A stretch of 64,000 bases of DNA from Microglena sp. YARC (GCA_022414725.1 CM039463.1:80029183-80093182), one strand, 5' to 3'. Positions 35,154 to 55,964 are shown, counted from the stretch's first letter. The notes: a model not told the origin generated them from the letters alone. Numbers and translations: made by a program.

Positions 35154-37593
35154 ATGGAGGTCAAGACATCCGAGCAGCCTAACATGCTGCTCATGTCCAA
35201 GGTAAGACCCCCTATGCGTTGGATCCAAACTTGGCCCTGCCTCTCTGCCTCGGGATGTGAGTCAATTGAACCTGACAGTAGGTCAGAGAAGTGGGAGGTT
35301 GGTGAGTTGCTCCAGCCAGTGGCTAAGTGGGGGCTGGGGCAGAAGATGTGGGGACAGTAAGGTAGACGGCCCATGAGAGTTTTGGGGCTGGTGGCTGGGT
35401 GGGGGGATTCAGACTGAAAGAAACAAGATAAAAGCCCAGTTCAATGCTTTGCTGTCCTACCCCGTACCTCTTTTCCCCACCCACCCTTGACAGCCCACAA
35501 CGAGAACAAGCCTGCCGATCTAATGCCACCTCCCCCCCTTCTCCTCAACACCCGCAGCTCTGGTATGGTCTCGTCTCCAGCTCGTCTGTTTTCCTGCTGC
35601 CCTATATCCCCATGTGGTTGGGTAGCCTCGGAGTTTCCGATGGTCAGATAGGGTTAGCTATGGCCATGAGGCCTTGGTTCTCAGCCTTAACCATGTTGGC
35701 TGTGCCAGCGGTAGCGGACCACAACTCAAACCATCGGATGATCGTGTCCACAAGTTTCATCGCCAGCACTATTCTCAGATGTGGAACCTTCTTCCTCGCG
35801 GCAAACGGCAGCAGCGTGGTGATCGTCATCGGTAGCCTTATCCTGGCAGAAATGATTGCCGCTCCTGTTGCTCCTATTGTGGATAGCTTAGTGGTGGCCG
35901 CCTGCAAAGAGGTGATCTCTCACATACGGTTTACTCTTCGCACCTGGTGATAATGTCCCCCTCTTGTAGAAGCACAGGACTGGGCCTGTCTATCCATGTT
36001 GGTGCCTTCCAATCATGTTGTGCAAGGTAAACCTTAAGGGGGCCTTGAAACGGTTAAGAATTCGTGTTTCCCCCACTCACTCTGTGCTGTATGTATGTTG
36101 TTATAGTCCAGGGATAGACCAAATAGGCTAAAGGGACCTGCCTAACCATGAAATCAGGCGGGGCTAAACAGAAAAGGCACTGATGAACTGAACCCCGTAC
36201 ATTGTTTTCCAGACGCGAGCCCTGAGTTCGTGCTACGGTGATAACTTAATTTTGCTGACTGCCATCTGTTGCTTTGACTTATGCAGGAGGGTTCCACCTA
36301 CAATGAACAGCACTTGTGGGGCAGCATAAAATAATAATGTGATGAGGATGTTGATGTTGATGACAACAACCAACATTAAGATGGCCTTGTTGAGATTGAG
36401 AATTCATATGTCCACCACCCACCCTGTGCTCACTACGGAATGCTGTTTGACATATACAGGAAGGCTCCACCTACGGAGAGCAGCGCTTGTGGGGCAGCGT
36501 GGGTTGGGGCCTCCTGTCGATTCCCACGGGTATGTTGATCCAGGGCTTTGGCTGCCAGGCGTGCTTCATCGGCTACGCCGCTCTAGCTGTCCCCTGCATT
36601 CCAGTCGCCCTCATGCTCAACTACCCCAACAGTATGAAGATCGAGCAGACGATGCACTTACTGGGTCCACGAGAAGATCTAGAGTCTGCGATGACGGAAG
36701 CCATTCAAGAGCCGATTGCCAACGGGCAACGTGCTGTGGCCCTGGCCTACAAGGCTGCTGGCTACAAGGGTCCCCTCACCCGCCGTTTCATCGCTGCCAT
36801 GTCCTCCAGCAGCCACCTGGCTACCGCCGACCCTGGTGCCCTGGCACGAAGCATCAGTAGCACTGACCCCAGAACAGCAGGGAAGGTGGATCTGGATGTC
36901 AAGCTGGTGGACGTCAAGCTGGAGCTTGACATGGGAATGGAGATGGAGGGTGGGGACAGCACAAGCGAAACCGAGTACAAAGGTGGCCTTGCGGGCTTGC
37001 TGAAAAGCCCTGACATGTGGCTGTTCTTGTGGCAGACGTTCATGATGGGCGCCGCTGGCACCGGACTCATCGGCACCTACGTGTTCTTGTACGTGAAGTA
37101 CATGGGTACGGAGACATCCTTCCTAGGGATTATACTCTTGGTCAACTGCATGGCCGAGGCCTTGTTCTTCAAGAACCAAGAGGCCATCATGACACGCTTC
37201 ACCCCTGAGCAGCTCATCAATGTCAGTCAAGGCGCGCTTGTGGTGCGGCTGCTGGCCTACGCCTACGCCCCAATTCCCTGGATGGTCCTGGGCGCCGAGT
37301 CCATTCAGGGTCTGAGCTTCGCCGGGGGGTGGGTGGCGAGCTGTGTGAAGGCTAAGGAGTTATCGCCACCTGGTATGGAGGCCACGGTTCAAGGCTTGAT
37401 GACAGCTATGTTTCTCGGAGTGGGCGCTGGCGCCGGCGCCCTGCTGGGCGGCACCCTTTTGGATGCGGATGTCTGCTGGAGGGACATGTGGTTGATATGC
37501 GCTGGCGTCATGACCGTAGGGTGGGGTGTCTCACTGGCTGGCGCTAAATACGTCGAGATCTGGAAGGCTCAAGAAGTCAAGAAAGAGGCTTAA
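35154..37593 (+). CDS. Major facilitator transporter, MFS_1_like/MFSD6 type
   Basis: Three exons: 35154-35201, 35558-35911 and 36460-37593, all phase 0, with donors GTAAGA and GTGATC and acceptors CCGCAG and ATACAG. The joined product is 511 residues. It starts MEVKTSEQPNMLLMSK, then LWYGLVSSSSVFLLPYIPMW and LGSLGVSDGQIGLAMAMRPW, the paired first helices of this family. Exon 3 opens EGSTYGEQRLWGSVGWG, the family's hallmark loop. A long hydrophilic central loop (about residues 185-290) separates the two six-helix halves. The second half includes SPDMWLFLWQTFMMG and GAGAGALLGGTLLDA. It would sit in a membrane. The substrate cannot be told from sequence (relatives include nucleoside and sugar permease-like proteins). 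An upstream in-frame start was not adopted because the family N-terminus is short. Confidence 0.88.
36045..36330 (+). repeat. Decoy copy of transporter exon 3 start
   Basis: At 36281-36328, ATGCAG|GAGGGTTCCACCTAC reads EGSTYNEQHLWGSIK and then hits TAA, a clear decayed copy of exon 3 (EGSTYGEQRLWGSVGWG). Its upstream flank GAATTCGTGTTTCCCCCACTC (36050) matches GAATTCATATGTCCACCACCC before the true exon, with a family-1 SINE-like copy now between. Using this acceptor would truncate the protein. Confidence 0.85.
36085..36190 (-). mobile_element. SINE-like family 1 copy in transporter intron
   Basis: GCTGTATGTATGTTGTTATAG, then TCCAGGGATAGACC and AAATAGGCTAAAGGGACCTG. It has inserted in the duplicated part of intron 2. 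Confidence 0.7.
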
Positions 37594-37739
37594 GTGCTGA
37601 GAGTATATACACACCTTGAGCCTCCTAGTTTTTTTCTACGATATATCGTACATGTGAGAAAGTACTGAAAGTAGGCGTAGACCTTGTGCACAGGAACTCT
37701 CGTTTGTATGAGGAACTTCCGGACAAGAAAACAGATGAT

Positions 37740-38494
37740 TGCATTGATCAGCTACTGTACAGATGGTACAGATACCGTACAGATATTGTACATATGGTAC
37801 ATGTACCGTGCATATGATACATGTATCATACATATGGTTTGTGTACCGTGCATATTATAAAGATACCATACATATGGTACGTGTACCGTGCATATGATAC
37901 TGATACTGACATACGGTACATGTGGTACAGATACCGTACATATGGTACGTGTACCGTGCATACGGTACATGTGGTACAGATATCATGCATTCGGTGCTAT
38001 TGTACAGATACCGTACATATGGTACGTGTACCGTGCATACGGTACATGTGGTACAGATATCATACATTCGGTGCTATGGTACAGATACCGTACATATGGT
38101 ACGTGTACCGTGCATACGGTACATGTGGTACAGATATCATACATCCGGTGCTATGGTACAGATACCGTACATATGGTACGTGTACCGTGCATCCGGTACG
38201 TGTGGTACAGATATCATACATTCGGTGCTATTGTACAGATACCGTACATATGGTACGTATACCGTGCATACGGTACATGTGGTACAGATATCATACATTC
38301 GGTGCTATTGTACAGATACCGTACATATGGTACGTGTACCGTGCATACGGTACATGTGGTACAGATATCATACATTCGGTGCTATGGCACAGGTACCGTA
38401 CATATGGTACGTATACCGTGCATATGATTCTCATACCGCACATACGGTACATGTGGTACAGATATCATACATTCGGTGCTATGGTACAGATACC

Positions 38495-38540
<46 letters not shown>

Positions 38541-38545
38541 TCCTC
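37740..38545. repeat. 77-bp GTAC-rich satellite and AT run
   Basis: Units start TACAGATACCGTACATATGG at 37926, 38003, 38080, 38157, 38234, 38311 and 38388, an exact 77-bp period. Degenerate units precede, and a 96-bp last unit ends in an AT run (38497-38539). Each unit is made of nested palindromes around GTAC and CATATG. The ORFs across it are repeat shadows. Confidence 0.92.
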
Positions 38546-38589
38546 ATATCTCATGCCTGGGCCCCTGGCCATTATGTCGCTTTAGTGTG

Positions 38590-39350
38590 CCCGTCTTGTG
38601 CATCGACACCAGTCACCCATTGGCAGCATCTGCATGTGGTGCAGCTGTGCTGCCCACCCTGGCTTCCTCGTTGGTTTTCTGCATTGTGCAGGAAATATGG
38701 GCATAGCCGGATTGTTACAACTGCCAATGAGCGCTAGAAAAAGCGGTGCAGTTTCTGAATTGCTCAGGAACTATGTGCCTAGCCGTATTGTTGCAGTGCT
38801 AGAACAAGCGATGCACTCCCATCATGCGTCCAGCACAATTGATGCAGTGTCAATGAGAATGCGTACATACGTCCTCCCACATCTGCCTAGCCTAGTCTTG
38901 TGCATCTACACCAATCACCCAGGATTGGCTGCATCCGCCTAGCCGGACTGTTGCAATGCTAGAACAAATTAAGCACTCCCATCATGCGTCCAGCACAATT
39001 GATGCTGCGTCGATTAAAATGTGTGCATACGTCGTCCCCATGTGCCTAGCCGGATTGTTGCAGATGCCATCAAGTGCTACTCAAGTGATGCTCTCCCATT
39101 ATATGTCCAGTGCTGTTGGTGCTGTGTTGATAATATCGCGTACATGCGTCCCCACCCACCCACCCCCCTTCTTGAATATACCATCAATACTAAATATAAG
39201 CGGTCGGCAATATACGTGTGGTCGAACGTCCTTCTTGAATGTACCATCAATACTTAATATAAGGGGTGGGCAATAAATGTGTGGCCGAACCCCCTTCTTG
39301 AATATATCATCAACACTGAATAGAAGTGGTAGGCGATATATTCATGGTCG
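38590..39350. repeat. Degenerate tandem repeats downstream of the 77-bp satellite
   Basis: Two loose families. At 38590-39150 are ~110-130-bp units with CCTAGCCG(G/T)ATTGTTGCA and CACTCCCATCATGCGTCCAG. At 39165-39350 are three ~68-bp units with CTTGAATATACCATCAATAC. No gene was seen. Confidence 0.65.
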
Positions 39351-39494
39351 AGTCTGCTTTTTGGTAGCAGCAATAGCAGCAGCATCCACAGCAACGAGAA
39401 CTGTGCATAGCAAGGTACACTGCCAAACACTTTACCAAAGCAACAGCGACTGATGCGGTAACAGAGTGGCATGTACAAAAGTATATATATCTTC

Positions 39495-39495
39495 T

Positions 39496-39544
<49 letters not shown>

Positions 39545-39545
39545 T
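39495..39545. repeat. CT dinucleotide microsatellite
   Basis: About 20 CT units. Comparable GA runs occur at 45229-45289 and 51777-51848. Confidence 0.95.
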
Positions 39546-39689
39546 TTTCTGTTTCTCCTTCCTTTGGCTGGCCGAAACATGAATTCATTGAAAATATTTC
39601 GAACGCAGAAACTGCACTTGTCTTATCATTTAGTTTTGTTTGTGTGATGTGCTTGCCTCAGTTCGTGGCGTTCATAACTGTGGCGTTCT

Positions 39690-40110
39690 CTGTCAGCAAT
39701 ACTGCGCTAATGTACTTAATTGTCATCTGCACCGATGTCTATAAGTGCATTGGTGATACATTAGCGATACTGCGCCAATGAAGTCAATATTTATCTGAGC
39801 AGATGTCTAAGAAGTACATAGGCGATACATTAGCGATAATGCGCTGATGTACTTCATTGTCATCTGAGCAGATGTCTATGAAGTACATTGGTGATACATC
39901 AGCGATACTACTGTACTCAATTGTCATCTGAACATATGTCTATGAAGTACCTCGGCGATACATCAGCGATACTACTGTACTCAATTGTCATCTGAACAGG
40001 TGCCTACAAAGGACACTGGTGCAGTATTGCTAATGTATCGCCAATGTACTCAATTGTCATCTGAACATATCACATATGTCTATGAAGTAAATTGACACAG
40101 TATTGCTGAC
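39690..40110. repeat. ~80-bp tandem repeats
   Basis: Imperfect units with TCAATTGTCATCTGAACA, ATGTCTATGAAGTAC and GGCGATACATCAGCGATACT, about five copies. A 19-bp triplicate GACGCTGATTTGCCCCAG follows at 40240-40290, and a 75-bp duplication (TTTGTCTAGACTAGCA) at 40540-40645. Confidence 0.7.
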
Positions 40111-40992
40111 ATTCGCGTCTCAATTGTGGCGTCCTTCAACTCATTTATTTATTGATTTTGCTAGTGTGCAGCTCTTCATTCCTCTTCCTCTGCAGGAGCA
40201 CAGTAGTACATGGGTTGTATCCAGGTTTGCATCACATAACCGGGACGCTGATTTGCCCCAGGACGCTGATTTGCCCCAGGACGCTGATGTGCATCGCGTT
40301 ACTTGGTGTACTGGGGACTAAGAGGACTTAGGGGGATCAGGAGGAATATTACAGGAGACTTTGTACACAGCTTATTGTCTGTACTCTGCAGGAATCGTGT
40401 GCCAAGCAGTTGCTCTAGTGTAGCACTGGACTCGCTAACAGATGGATCGTGATGTGTGAGCCACCCCAGAAAAAAGTGGCGTAAAAGTATGTGTCAGGTA
40501 TTCTTATTTTTCGTACATGTTAACATGTGTCTAGCATCTATTTGTCTAGACTAGCAGCTAAGCGACTGTCTATTACCCATTTAGCTGCATTTAGCAACTA
40601 TTTGTCTAGACTAGCACCTAAGCGACTGTCTATTGCTCATTCATCAGTGTCATCCAAAAGTATGTTTTAGCGCAGATATAACAGGGTGTTTGTGTTTGAT
40701 AGGGGTGTTCATAAAGAGGGACTCAATCCATCCCTCCTCAGGAAGTGTGTGCGGGCGTATCATACTTTTCCCGTGATGTGCTAAGTGGCTGATATGCAGA
40801 CTGACCACAAATCCAATGCCAGACTGACAGCCTGGCAATTCTGTCTGACGTGTGCTACAGGGTCAGCCAGGGCCAGCTTCCCCTAGTGGCAGGACTGTGA
40901 TGTCACCTGAAGTTAAGTGGGATGCGATGGCCTGGCTGGCTCACGTCTGTTGGCAGTGCTTCTTTTGTTCGTGACTGACGGGTGTGAATATA

Positions 40993-41115
40993 TTACCGTA
41001 GTGAGAACGCCTGGTGGAGTGTGGTTTTAAGGGAGCACCGTCTTCCGGTAGAGAACAGGCTGCTACTTTTCCTGGACAAAGCTACCATGGCCGTCGATAG
41101 TCATTGATACTCCAT
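40993..41115 (-). mobile_element. Headless tRNA-SINE copy
   Basis: Matches the body of the SINE at 12276 (AGAACGCCTGGTGGAG, TTTTAAGGGAGCACCGTC, CTGGACAAAGCTACC) but lacks the tRNA-like head. Confidence 0.5.
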
Positions 41116-41148
41116 TACCGTATGTAAATGAGAAAGTGTGAACCAATA

Positions 41149-41213
41149 TACTTGAACTTGGTTACATGGCTCCAGCCTTTAAGGCTGCTCACCGTATTCG
41201 GTAGGAACATCAT
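41149..41213 (+). mobile_element. SINE-like family 3 copy
   Basis: CTTGAACTTGGTTACATGGC, then CCAGCCTTTAAGGCTGCTC and CGTATTCGGTAGGAAC. A second partial copy lies at 41658-41712 (CCAGCAATCTGGCTGCTCGC). Confidence 0.55.
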
Positions 41214-41719
41214 ATTACAGCAAGTGATCTTGACAGGCCGGAGCGGCGGAGCCATGTTACCGAGTTCAAGCTCAATCACTCTTGGTCAAACAAACAAGTG
41301 TCTCCACCCATGCGGGCAAACTCCTTTGTGAACATGTAACGACGAAAGGTAACACAAACATGTAAGCAAAAATACGATTTGCCAACTGGATTTCAAGTCT
41401 TCACTTGAAACTGTGAGAGTCATTTCCCCCTTTGCCAAGTTGGTGTTGCAATGCTTTTCTGAGACCTAGACTCATGTCAATACTTGAGGCGCATACGGGG
41501 CACACATTTAGTCTTCCACTCTTCCCGCAGATGGTGAGCAGCCTGAAGACTCCTGGAAATTGTTTTCAGAACCGATTCAAGCCATCCACGACAATTTCCG
41601 ACAGTCTGTCATTCAGTTTACACAAGGTCTATTAGTACATTGCCTATTTTGCTGCTTGGTAATATGGCCCCGGCCAGCAATCTGGCTGCTCGCCGTCCTC
41701 GTTGGCAGTTTAAAAAATT

Positions 41720-42440
41720 ACCTGGGAAAATGCAAACGTACATACCTAAAGCTCACAGATCAAGCTTACTAAACAACTGGCAGTATTTAGTTAGTTTTTA
41801 CAGACTCTGCCGTAGCTAAAAAACTTTAGATAACCTGCTCTTCCACAAACAATAGGAGTGACTGTAAATCCTATCTATCAAGGGAGACTTTTATAAAAGC
41901 TATCTGTGAATCCGTTTAACATATAACAGAAGTTGGCATAGCCCCAACTAATAACCCTCCACCTTACTAATAATCCTCCACAATAAACAGGAACAACAAG
42001 TTTGATACACATCGTGGGATTGTTTCAGTTCTTCTCTCCCTTATGTCACACAATAACATAGAAGTGCACAGCCTTGGTCTCCACGGACACCAGATTGGCA
42101 CTCTCACTTGGGAGATAGTAGTATTGACCTATGTCATCGCCCTTAAGGCCCAACCTCACTTGATGTGTACAATGATGCCTGGCTGTTCAATCGCATGTTA
42201 GGGGGTTGTGTACTTCTGTACTTCTAGCGGGAGGTATACAAACGGTCAAGCTGCACACAGCTGATGGGATCACTTCCATCAACCAGACACATAGGCACAG
42301 TCTGGAATTCTGTAAATAACCAGGTCGTGTCATTTTATGGCTTCATTCTGGTGCCGCTGCACATGAATCTAGAAAATATAAGCTCGTTGGTGGAGAGAAT
42401 CACCAGATAGGCTACAAGGCACAGGCCAACACCAACGTTG
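41720..42440. other. Region downstream of glutamate dehydrogenase
   Basis: Non-repetitive sequence with no recognisable coding region. It should include the 3' UTR and polyadenylation region of the minus-strand dehydrogenase gene, but I could not place a poly(A) signal. Confidence 0.3.
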
Positions 42441-42448
42441 TGGGTTAG

Positions 42449-42541
42449 TTGAAGCCTCTGTGCACCTTTGCCCTGTCAATCCTCTGCTGGGCGATGATGA
42501 ATGCAGCAGTACGAAGCGGGAGCTTTGTCACATCAACCTTG
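42449..42541 (-). repeat. Duplicated C-terminal coding end of glutamate dehydrogenase
   Basis: A ~93-bp tandem copy immediately after the true stop. It reads LPLRTAAFIIAQQRIDRAKV then HRGFN and a stop, against VPLRTAAFIIALQRVTRAEV HRGFD in the gene. It still ends in a stop codon and is well conserved, so it may be recent. It is 3' of the functional stop and would form UTR. Confidence 0.85.
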
Positions 42542-42545
42542 CGGC

Positions 42546-51324
<8,779 letters not shown>

Positions 51325-51564
51325 ACAGGGTAACGTTGCAGTGGATACTGCTCAAACGATGTCGGAACTGCGAATAATACTGGACCGGCTGGGTTAGATT
51401 GACTCAGGTCCTGATGGTGCTGACTATGCATCCTCATTTGCCTCAAACCCTGAAACCCCTCAAACACGTCGACACGAACGAGTCAGCTGTCTACCCTCCG
51501 TGTCTCTCTGGTCATGTGCGCGCACACCAACTACTAACGACACGTCCGGACACGTCCTCATCGG

Positions 51565-51572
51565 TTATATAA
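51565..51572 (-). promoter_or_regulatory. Candidate TATA box of glutamate dehydrogenase
   Basis: On the minus strand, GAATTATATAACCG lies about 240 nt upstream of the ATG at 51324. It resembles the TTATATAACC upstream of the transporter gene. A 70-bp GA microsatellite sits a further 210 bp upstream (51777-51848). Confidence 0.45.
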
Positions 51573-51775
51573 TTCGAAGGCGCGTCCAGGCGCATCAGCT
51601 TCTGCGCACGTTCCCATCTCGAGTAAGCCACCGCTCAAGGGAGGTCGAGTTCCCGGTCGATGGGCCCGAAGAAATGCAACCTACACCGAAATAGCTTTGT
51701 CCCCCTTGGATCGTCTACATCGATGGGACCCGCTGACCAGGACCGTGGTGTTGGTGTCGTCCTGGTGCATTTCTC

Positions 51776-51850
<75 letters not shown>

Positions 51851-51869
51851 TTCACTCACGCTTCCCCAC

Positions 51870-52860
51870 ATGATCCATTCTTCTTCCCTTCGTATAATCT
51901 CCAGTTGTTTGCGTCTGGCAAGATGTGAGCAATGCTTGCCCGTTTTTATTTACAATGGTATTTTGCTACATGCTGCTAACAGCGTAACTGTAACTGCAGT
52001 GCCAACAAAGATGCTAGTTGAAAAAGAGTTGTATATTAAGCCTGCAGCTACACAGCCACTACTGCACCAGCCAGCCACTATTCAGGCTATGGTAAGATTG
52101 AGCAACACACCAAAAGAAACTGCCCCATGTCTAACACCATAACACCGCCCTCAGACGATGAGGAGCCCTACGTATTTGTTTGTGTGGGGATTTTCACCCC
52201 TGGATGTGCGAACCCTTACATGCACCAGCGCCACAAAAGATTCGCCAGAAAGAAGAGTGGAGAAGTTCCTACAAAATTAGCATGGAATGACGGGGTATGG
52301 GATTTTATGTAAGGTACAGCCGCAATCGCATAACGTACATTGTTGATTGGGAGGCCGTCACAGTATTCTTTTTGCGACCAAGTGTGATCAAAATCTACGT
52401 TTGATCAGCCAAAAGCTGATATTGTGTTGCGATGTGGCCCAAATAGCTGCAAATGAGAAGGAACATGTTACATAAATTGTAAAAAAATACAAAATCATCC
52501 AACTCTCTCTCGCTATTGGGGATGTCTCTTCAGCCTATTGGGCTTGCACATGATCAATAGGGGTGTGCTTTCAAGAAACTGCCTGCTAAGCATTTCCAAT
52601 GCTTTTTCTTTTCAGCTCTTCTTGTCGCGGTCGGGCAAGTTTGTTAGCCTATTTGGCTTACCCCTGGACTGCCACAGACTGACCTAGACATGTCATAGGC
52701 TTCCCACATCTGTACTGTTTCCACTATCCAGTCTCCCTACTCCCAGCTCCCTGTAGCTCCCTGCTGCAGGCAGCTCCCTGCTCCCTGCTCCCAGATCCCA
52801 GATCCCTCCAGCTCCCAGCATCCTGCAGGTCCTGCAAAAAAAAAAGCGCACCAATTAAAA
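51870..52860. other. Unassigned intergenic region
   Basis: Two short plus-strand ORFs (51870-52142 and 52127-52312) have ordinary amino-acid composition but no family that I recognise and no clear splice partners. A family-1 SINE-like fragment lies at 52612-52680 (GGGCAAGTTTGTTAGCCTAT, CCCCTGGACTG). A short CTCCCTGCTCCCAG repeat follows at 52735-52810. Confidence 0.3.
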
Positions 52861-53185
52861 AACTGGTGCGTGCGCAGTTTTTCAAAGGCAAGTGCGCTTT
52901 TTTGACAGCACGCAGTTTTTTAAGGCATCTGCGCTTTGGGGGCTGTAAAATAATTGTCTTCAGTACAAAAACATTACAGCTTCCAGACTTGAAAACAAAC
53001 AGTTTTACTCCTTTGTCTAGTTTGCGATCTTAAGCAAAATCGAACACAAAATCGGATCAAAAATTGTCTCGTTGACTAGATTTTGCTCTCGATTTTGCTT
53101 TGGTTCGCTTTTGGTCCGCTTCTGGTCCCCACCAAAATCGGACAAAAATCGGACCAAAAGCAAAAGCTAAATCGACAAAAAACAA
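52835..53185. repeat. Inverted repeats around AAAATCG motifs
   Basis: 53085-53130 (CTCGATTTTGCTTTGGTTCG, CTTTTGGTCCGCTTCTGGTCC) faces its approximate reverse complement at 53130-53175 (AATCGGACCAAAAGCAAAAGC). Before it, 52840-52945 holds repeated GTGCGC/CAGTTTTT blocks that also pair with each other. No gene was seen. Confidence 0.5.
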
Positions 53186-53544
53186 AAGCAGTGTGAACTG
53201 CCCCTCAGCAACGCAACAGACCCTGAGTAATATGCGTTTGAACCGCGAAACGTATTATTTTTGAGAACCCGAATAGCGTACCATAGTCCTTATCCCAACC
53301 TATCTTCAGTCATCGGACCGATTTATCTTAAGGACTCAAGAGGGGTTAATGACACATTCTTTCAAAATACCTAGAGGGAGAGTAAATTAGTACATTTTTA
53401 GAGTGTGCACCCGTTTAATAATAAGAGTTGCCCTTTTCTTCTTCGAGTAGACTCTTGTGAGGACCATGCATACTCCTTGTTGTGATTCTCAGGGGTCAGC
53501 ACCAAGAGGGACAACTGTTCCTACGTGTGCAAGATTGGAATAGC

Positions 53545-54190
53545 CCCCCCCCCCCCCCCACCACCACCACCACCACCACCCACCCACCCACCCACACCAC
53601 ACACCACACACACTTGTTCAAACCTCTGAATTGTAAAGAAAAGAAACCACTACTCGACTATTAGTGTACTACAAACTAGCCATACCTATACACCTGAAAA
53701 CTACTCACCATTAATTCATCATCAATATTTATTCCTTAGATATCACAAGAAAAGGGTTTGCTTGATCAGATCACATCATGCACAATGTGATACTATCAAC
53801 TGTGGTGCCAGCAATTTAGCAGGTATCAATTCAAGCGACCAGACCTTCGTCCAAGCATCTGCACACACACACATAAACACACACACATACACGCACACGA
53901 CACACACAGGCGCACGCAAGGCACACATACTCACATACATCTGCGGCGTAAGGAGGGTCCCCTTAACATCACGCCCCTCCAGGCGTTATCTTTTTTTCTT
54001 CTTCTCACATACATGCTTACACGCATACACAGACAAAAGCACACGCAAGAAACACATCCACACACACAAATGCATACACAAGACACACATACAGACACAA
54101 ACGCACACGCAAGACACACACACACACACAAACGCACACGTAAAACAAACATACACATATTCTCACACGAACGCACATGCAAGACACGCA
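53545..54190. repeat. C-run, ACC and CA microsatellites with a SINE fragment
   Basis: Poly-C and CCACCACCA at 53547-53600, and CACACA-rich DNA at 53865-54190. In between, 53943-53995 matches the 3' part of the tRNA-derived SINE (GTCCCCTTAACATCACGCCC, CTCCAGGCGTTATC). Confidence 0.8.
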
Positions 54191-54359
54191 TATGTTTTAA
54201 CTGCCTGGCTAGGGCACTTGGGCCCAGGGGTCACATTTTGAGTTCTGACTTTGTGACTTCCACCAGGGATCTGGCCAGGGGTGGGCCTGGGCGAGCTACC
54301 TGGGTTGGGCCTTGGCTAGCCCACAGCCAATCCAGCCGGCATGCGATGGAGGGCACACA

Positions 54360-54579
54360 TTAATTTACTCAAGGTCGCATACTGTACTGTATACCGTCAA
54401 ATAACATGATACACCACGCACATGGGGTCAGCCAATCACCACTCAGACAACTAGATCAATGAGATCAGCTCACCAGAGTTAGACAAATAGCGCAGGGGTA
54501 AAAGTTAGAATGAAAGTCGACCCTGGCTTAACCGACGATTTATTTATGACTTTCGTTTGCATCCCCTCCCTCCTCCCCC

Positions 54580-54610
<31 letters not shown>

Positions 54611-55700
54611 ACACACCCACCCCCCACACACACCACACCACCACCATCTGCACCCATACCCCCACCACACTGATCCCACCAGCACCACTAGCTCACGCAC
54701 AAGCACACACATACACACACGCGCACATGTATGGTCAACCCATCCTGCTCGATACTTGACGCAGATCAGGGGCATTGCATCGTATTGCAACACCATGGCA
54801 TCGCCTGGCATCACCATGCATGTTAGCACACATCCACACACCTGCAGCATGGCGTCCTCGTTTGAAAAAACGAATCATCGCCACCCCAGCAAGCTGAGGA
54901 CTTATTACGTCAAGTAGCACCTTACTCCAGAATTGATTACGAGGTTGAACATCGGTGGGTTGTTGAAAGAGAAGGGGAGCGTAGCGGGCGAGTTCTGGGC
55001 TTGGCAGATGACACCTCGCGAAGAACATCAGCGTAGAGAAAAGAGTGTCCTGTTTGAACGGGGCCCCGCGCCCGCGTCCCTCGCGCAGGTCAGATCTGGG
55101 CCAAGCCAGCTAGCAGCGTCAGAGAGTGAAAGCGAGAGACTTGGGTCGTGTTTCCAGTGGACCAACAGTTCAACTGTGTATAGTAGACCACTCAACCCTA
55201 CAGTTCAAGTTCGAGTGCTGAGCTGGGCCCTAAAACCTCAAGAAGTGCCTTGTCATCACGGCTGCCCCTCGAGCGCGTTCTGGTCCCCTGCCCCCCTCGC
55301 TGCAAGTGCTTGCAGCTTGCTCGAAGTTTCCTCAAATCACCGCATCCACCGCTTACCACCGCCAGTGTATTATTTCGCTGCGCTCTTCACTTCCATCTGT
55401 TCTGTTGCTCCTCCTGCCGCTGCCGCTTCTGCATCTGCTCCGCCCGGTCGAATGGATCGGGTGGTCAGACTGAGATTTCGGTCGAATCTGTGGCTCTCGC
55501 TATCATCATTCGAACTGGTTAATTCCCGCCTTTCTTTCATGTCTTCGCCCATCCAACTTGAAATTGGCTCCCAATTACTCGCAACTCGGGGCGTGTTGAC
55601 AGATCTCAGGGAGAATCTGCGAAGATGCTCGCTGCTGTATCACTTTTGTGATTTTGTCCAACGCCCTCCCTCGAAATTGTCCACCGTCCTCCCCCCAAAA
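54360..55700. other. Intergenic, C-run and AC repeat, no supported gene
   Basis: Poly-C and AC repeats at 54578-54640. A 256-codon plus-strand ORF at 54933-55703 has no recognised domain and ends at the hairpin below, so I do not call it. Confidence 0.35.
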
Positions 55701-55701
55701 T

Positions 55702-55781
55702 AGTTGAACTGTTTGAGCAATCCCGAACAGGGGGGGGGGGGGGGGGGGGGGGGGTGTTCGGGATTGCTCAACAGTTGAACT
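55702..55781. repeat. Hairpin with a 25-G loop
   Basis: The left arm 55702-55729 (AGTTGAACTGTTTGAGCAAT...) and right arm 55755-55781 (TGTTCGGGATTGCTCAACAG...) are near-perfect inverted repeats of about 27 bp around 25 consecutive G residues. The motif AGTTGAACTGTTGA also recurs at 55848-55870 and 55908. Confidence 0.85.
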
Positions 55782-55964
55782 GTTGAGGGGGGAGGGCGAC
55801 GGACAAACCCTGACGTGGCTGCCACCTGGCGTGCCACATCGGCGAAAAGTTGAACTGTTGAAGTTGAACTGTGCCCACTGGAAACACTCGTGCCACGCTG
55901 GCGCCCACAGTTGAACTATTTGGTCCACTGGAAACACGCCCTTGGCTTCGAGTTAGTGCAGATC

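Noticed and set aside
40850..40960. 5S rRNA-like stretch (CCTGAAGTTAAGTGGGATGC)
   Set aside because: Only a short match to the 5S core. The rest does not fit the 5S sequence or fold.
54933..55703. 256-codon plus-strand ORF
   Set aside because: No recognised domain, unusual composition, and it ends in the poly-G hairpin. The GC-rich context makes long chance ORFs likely.
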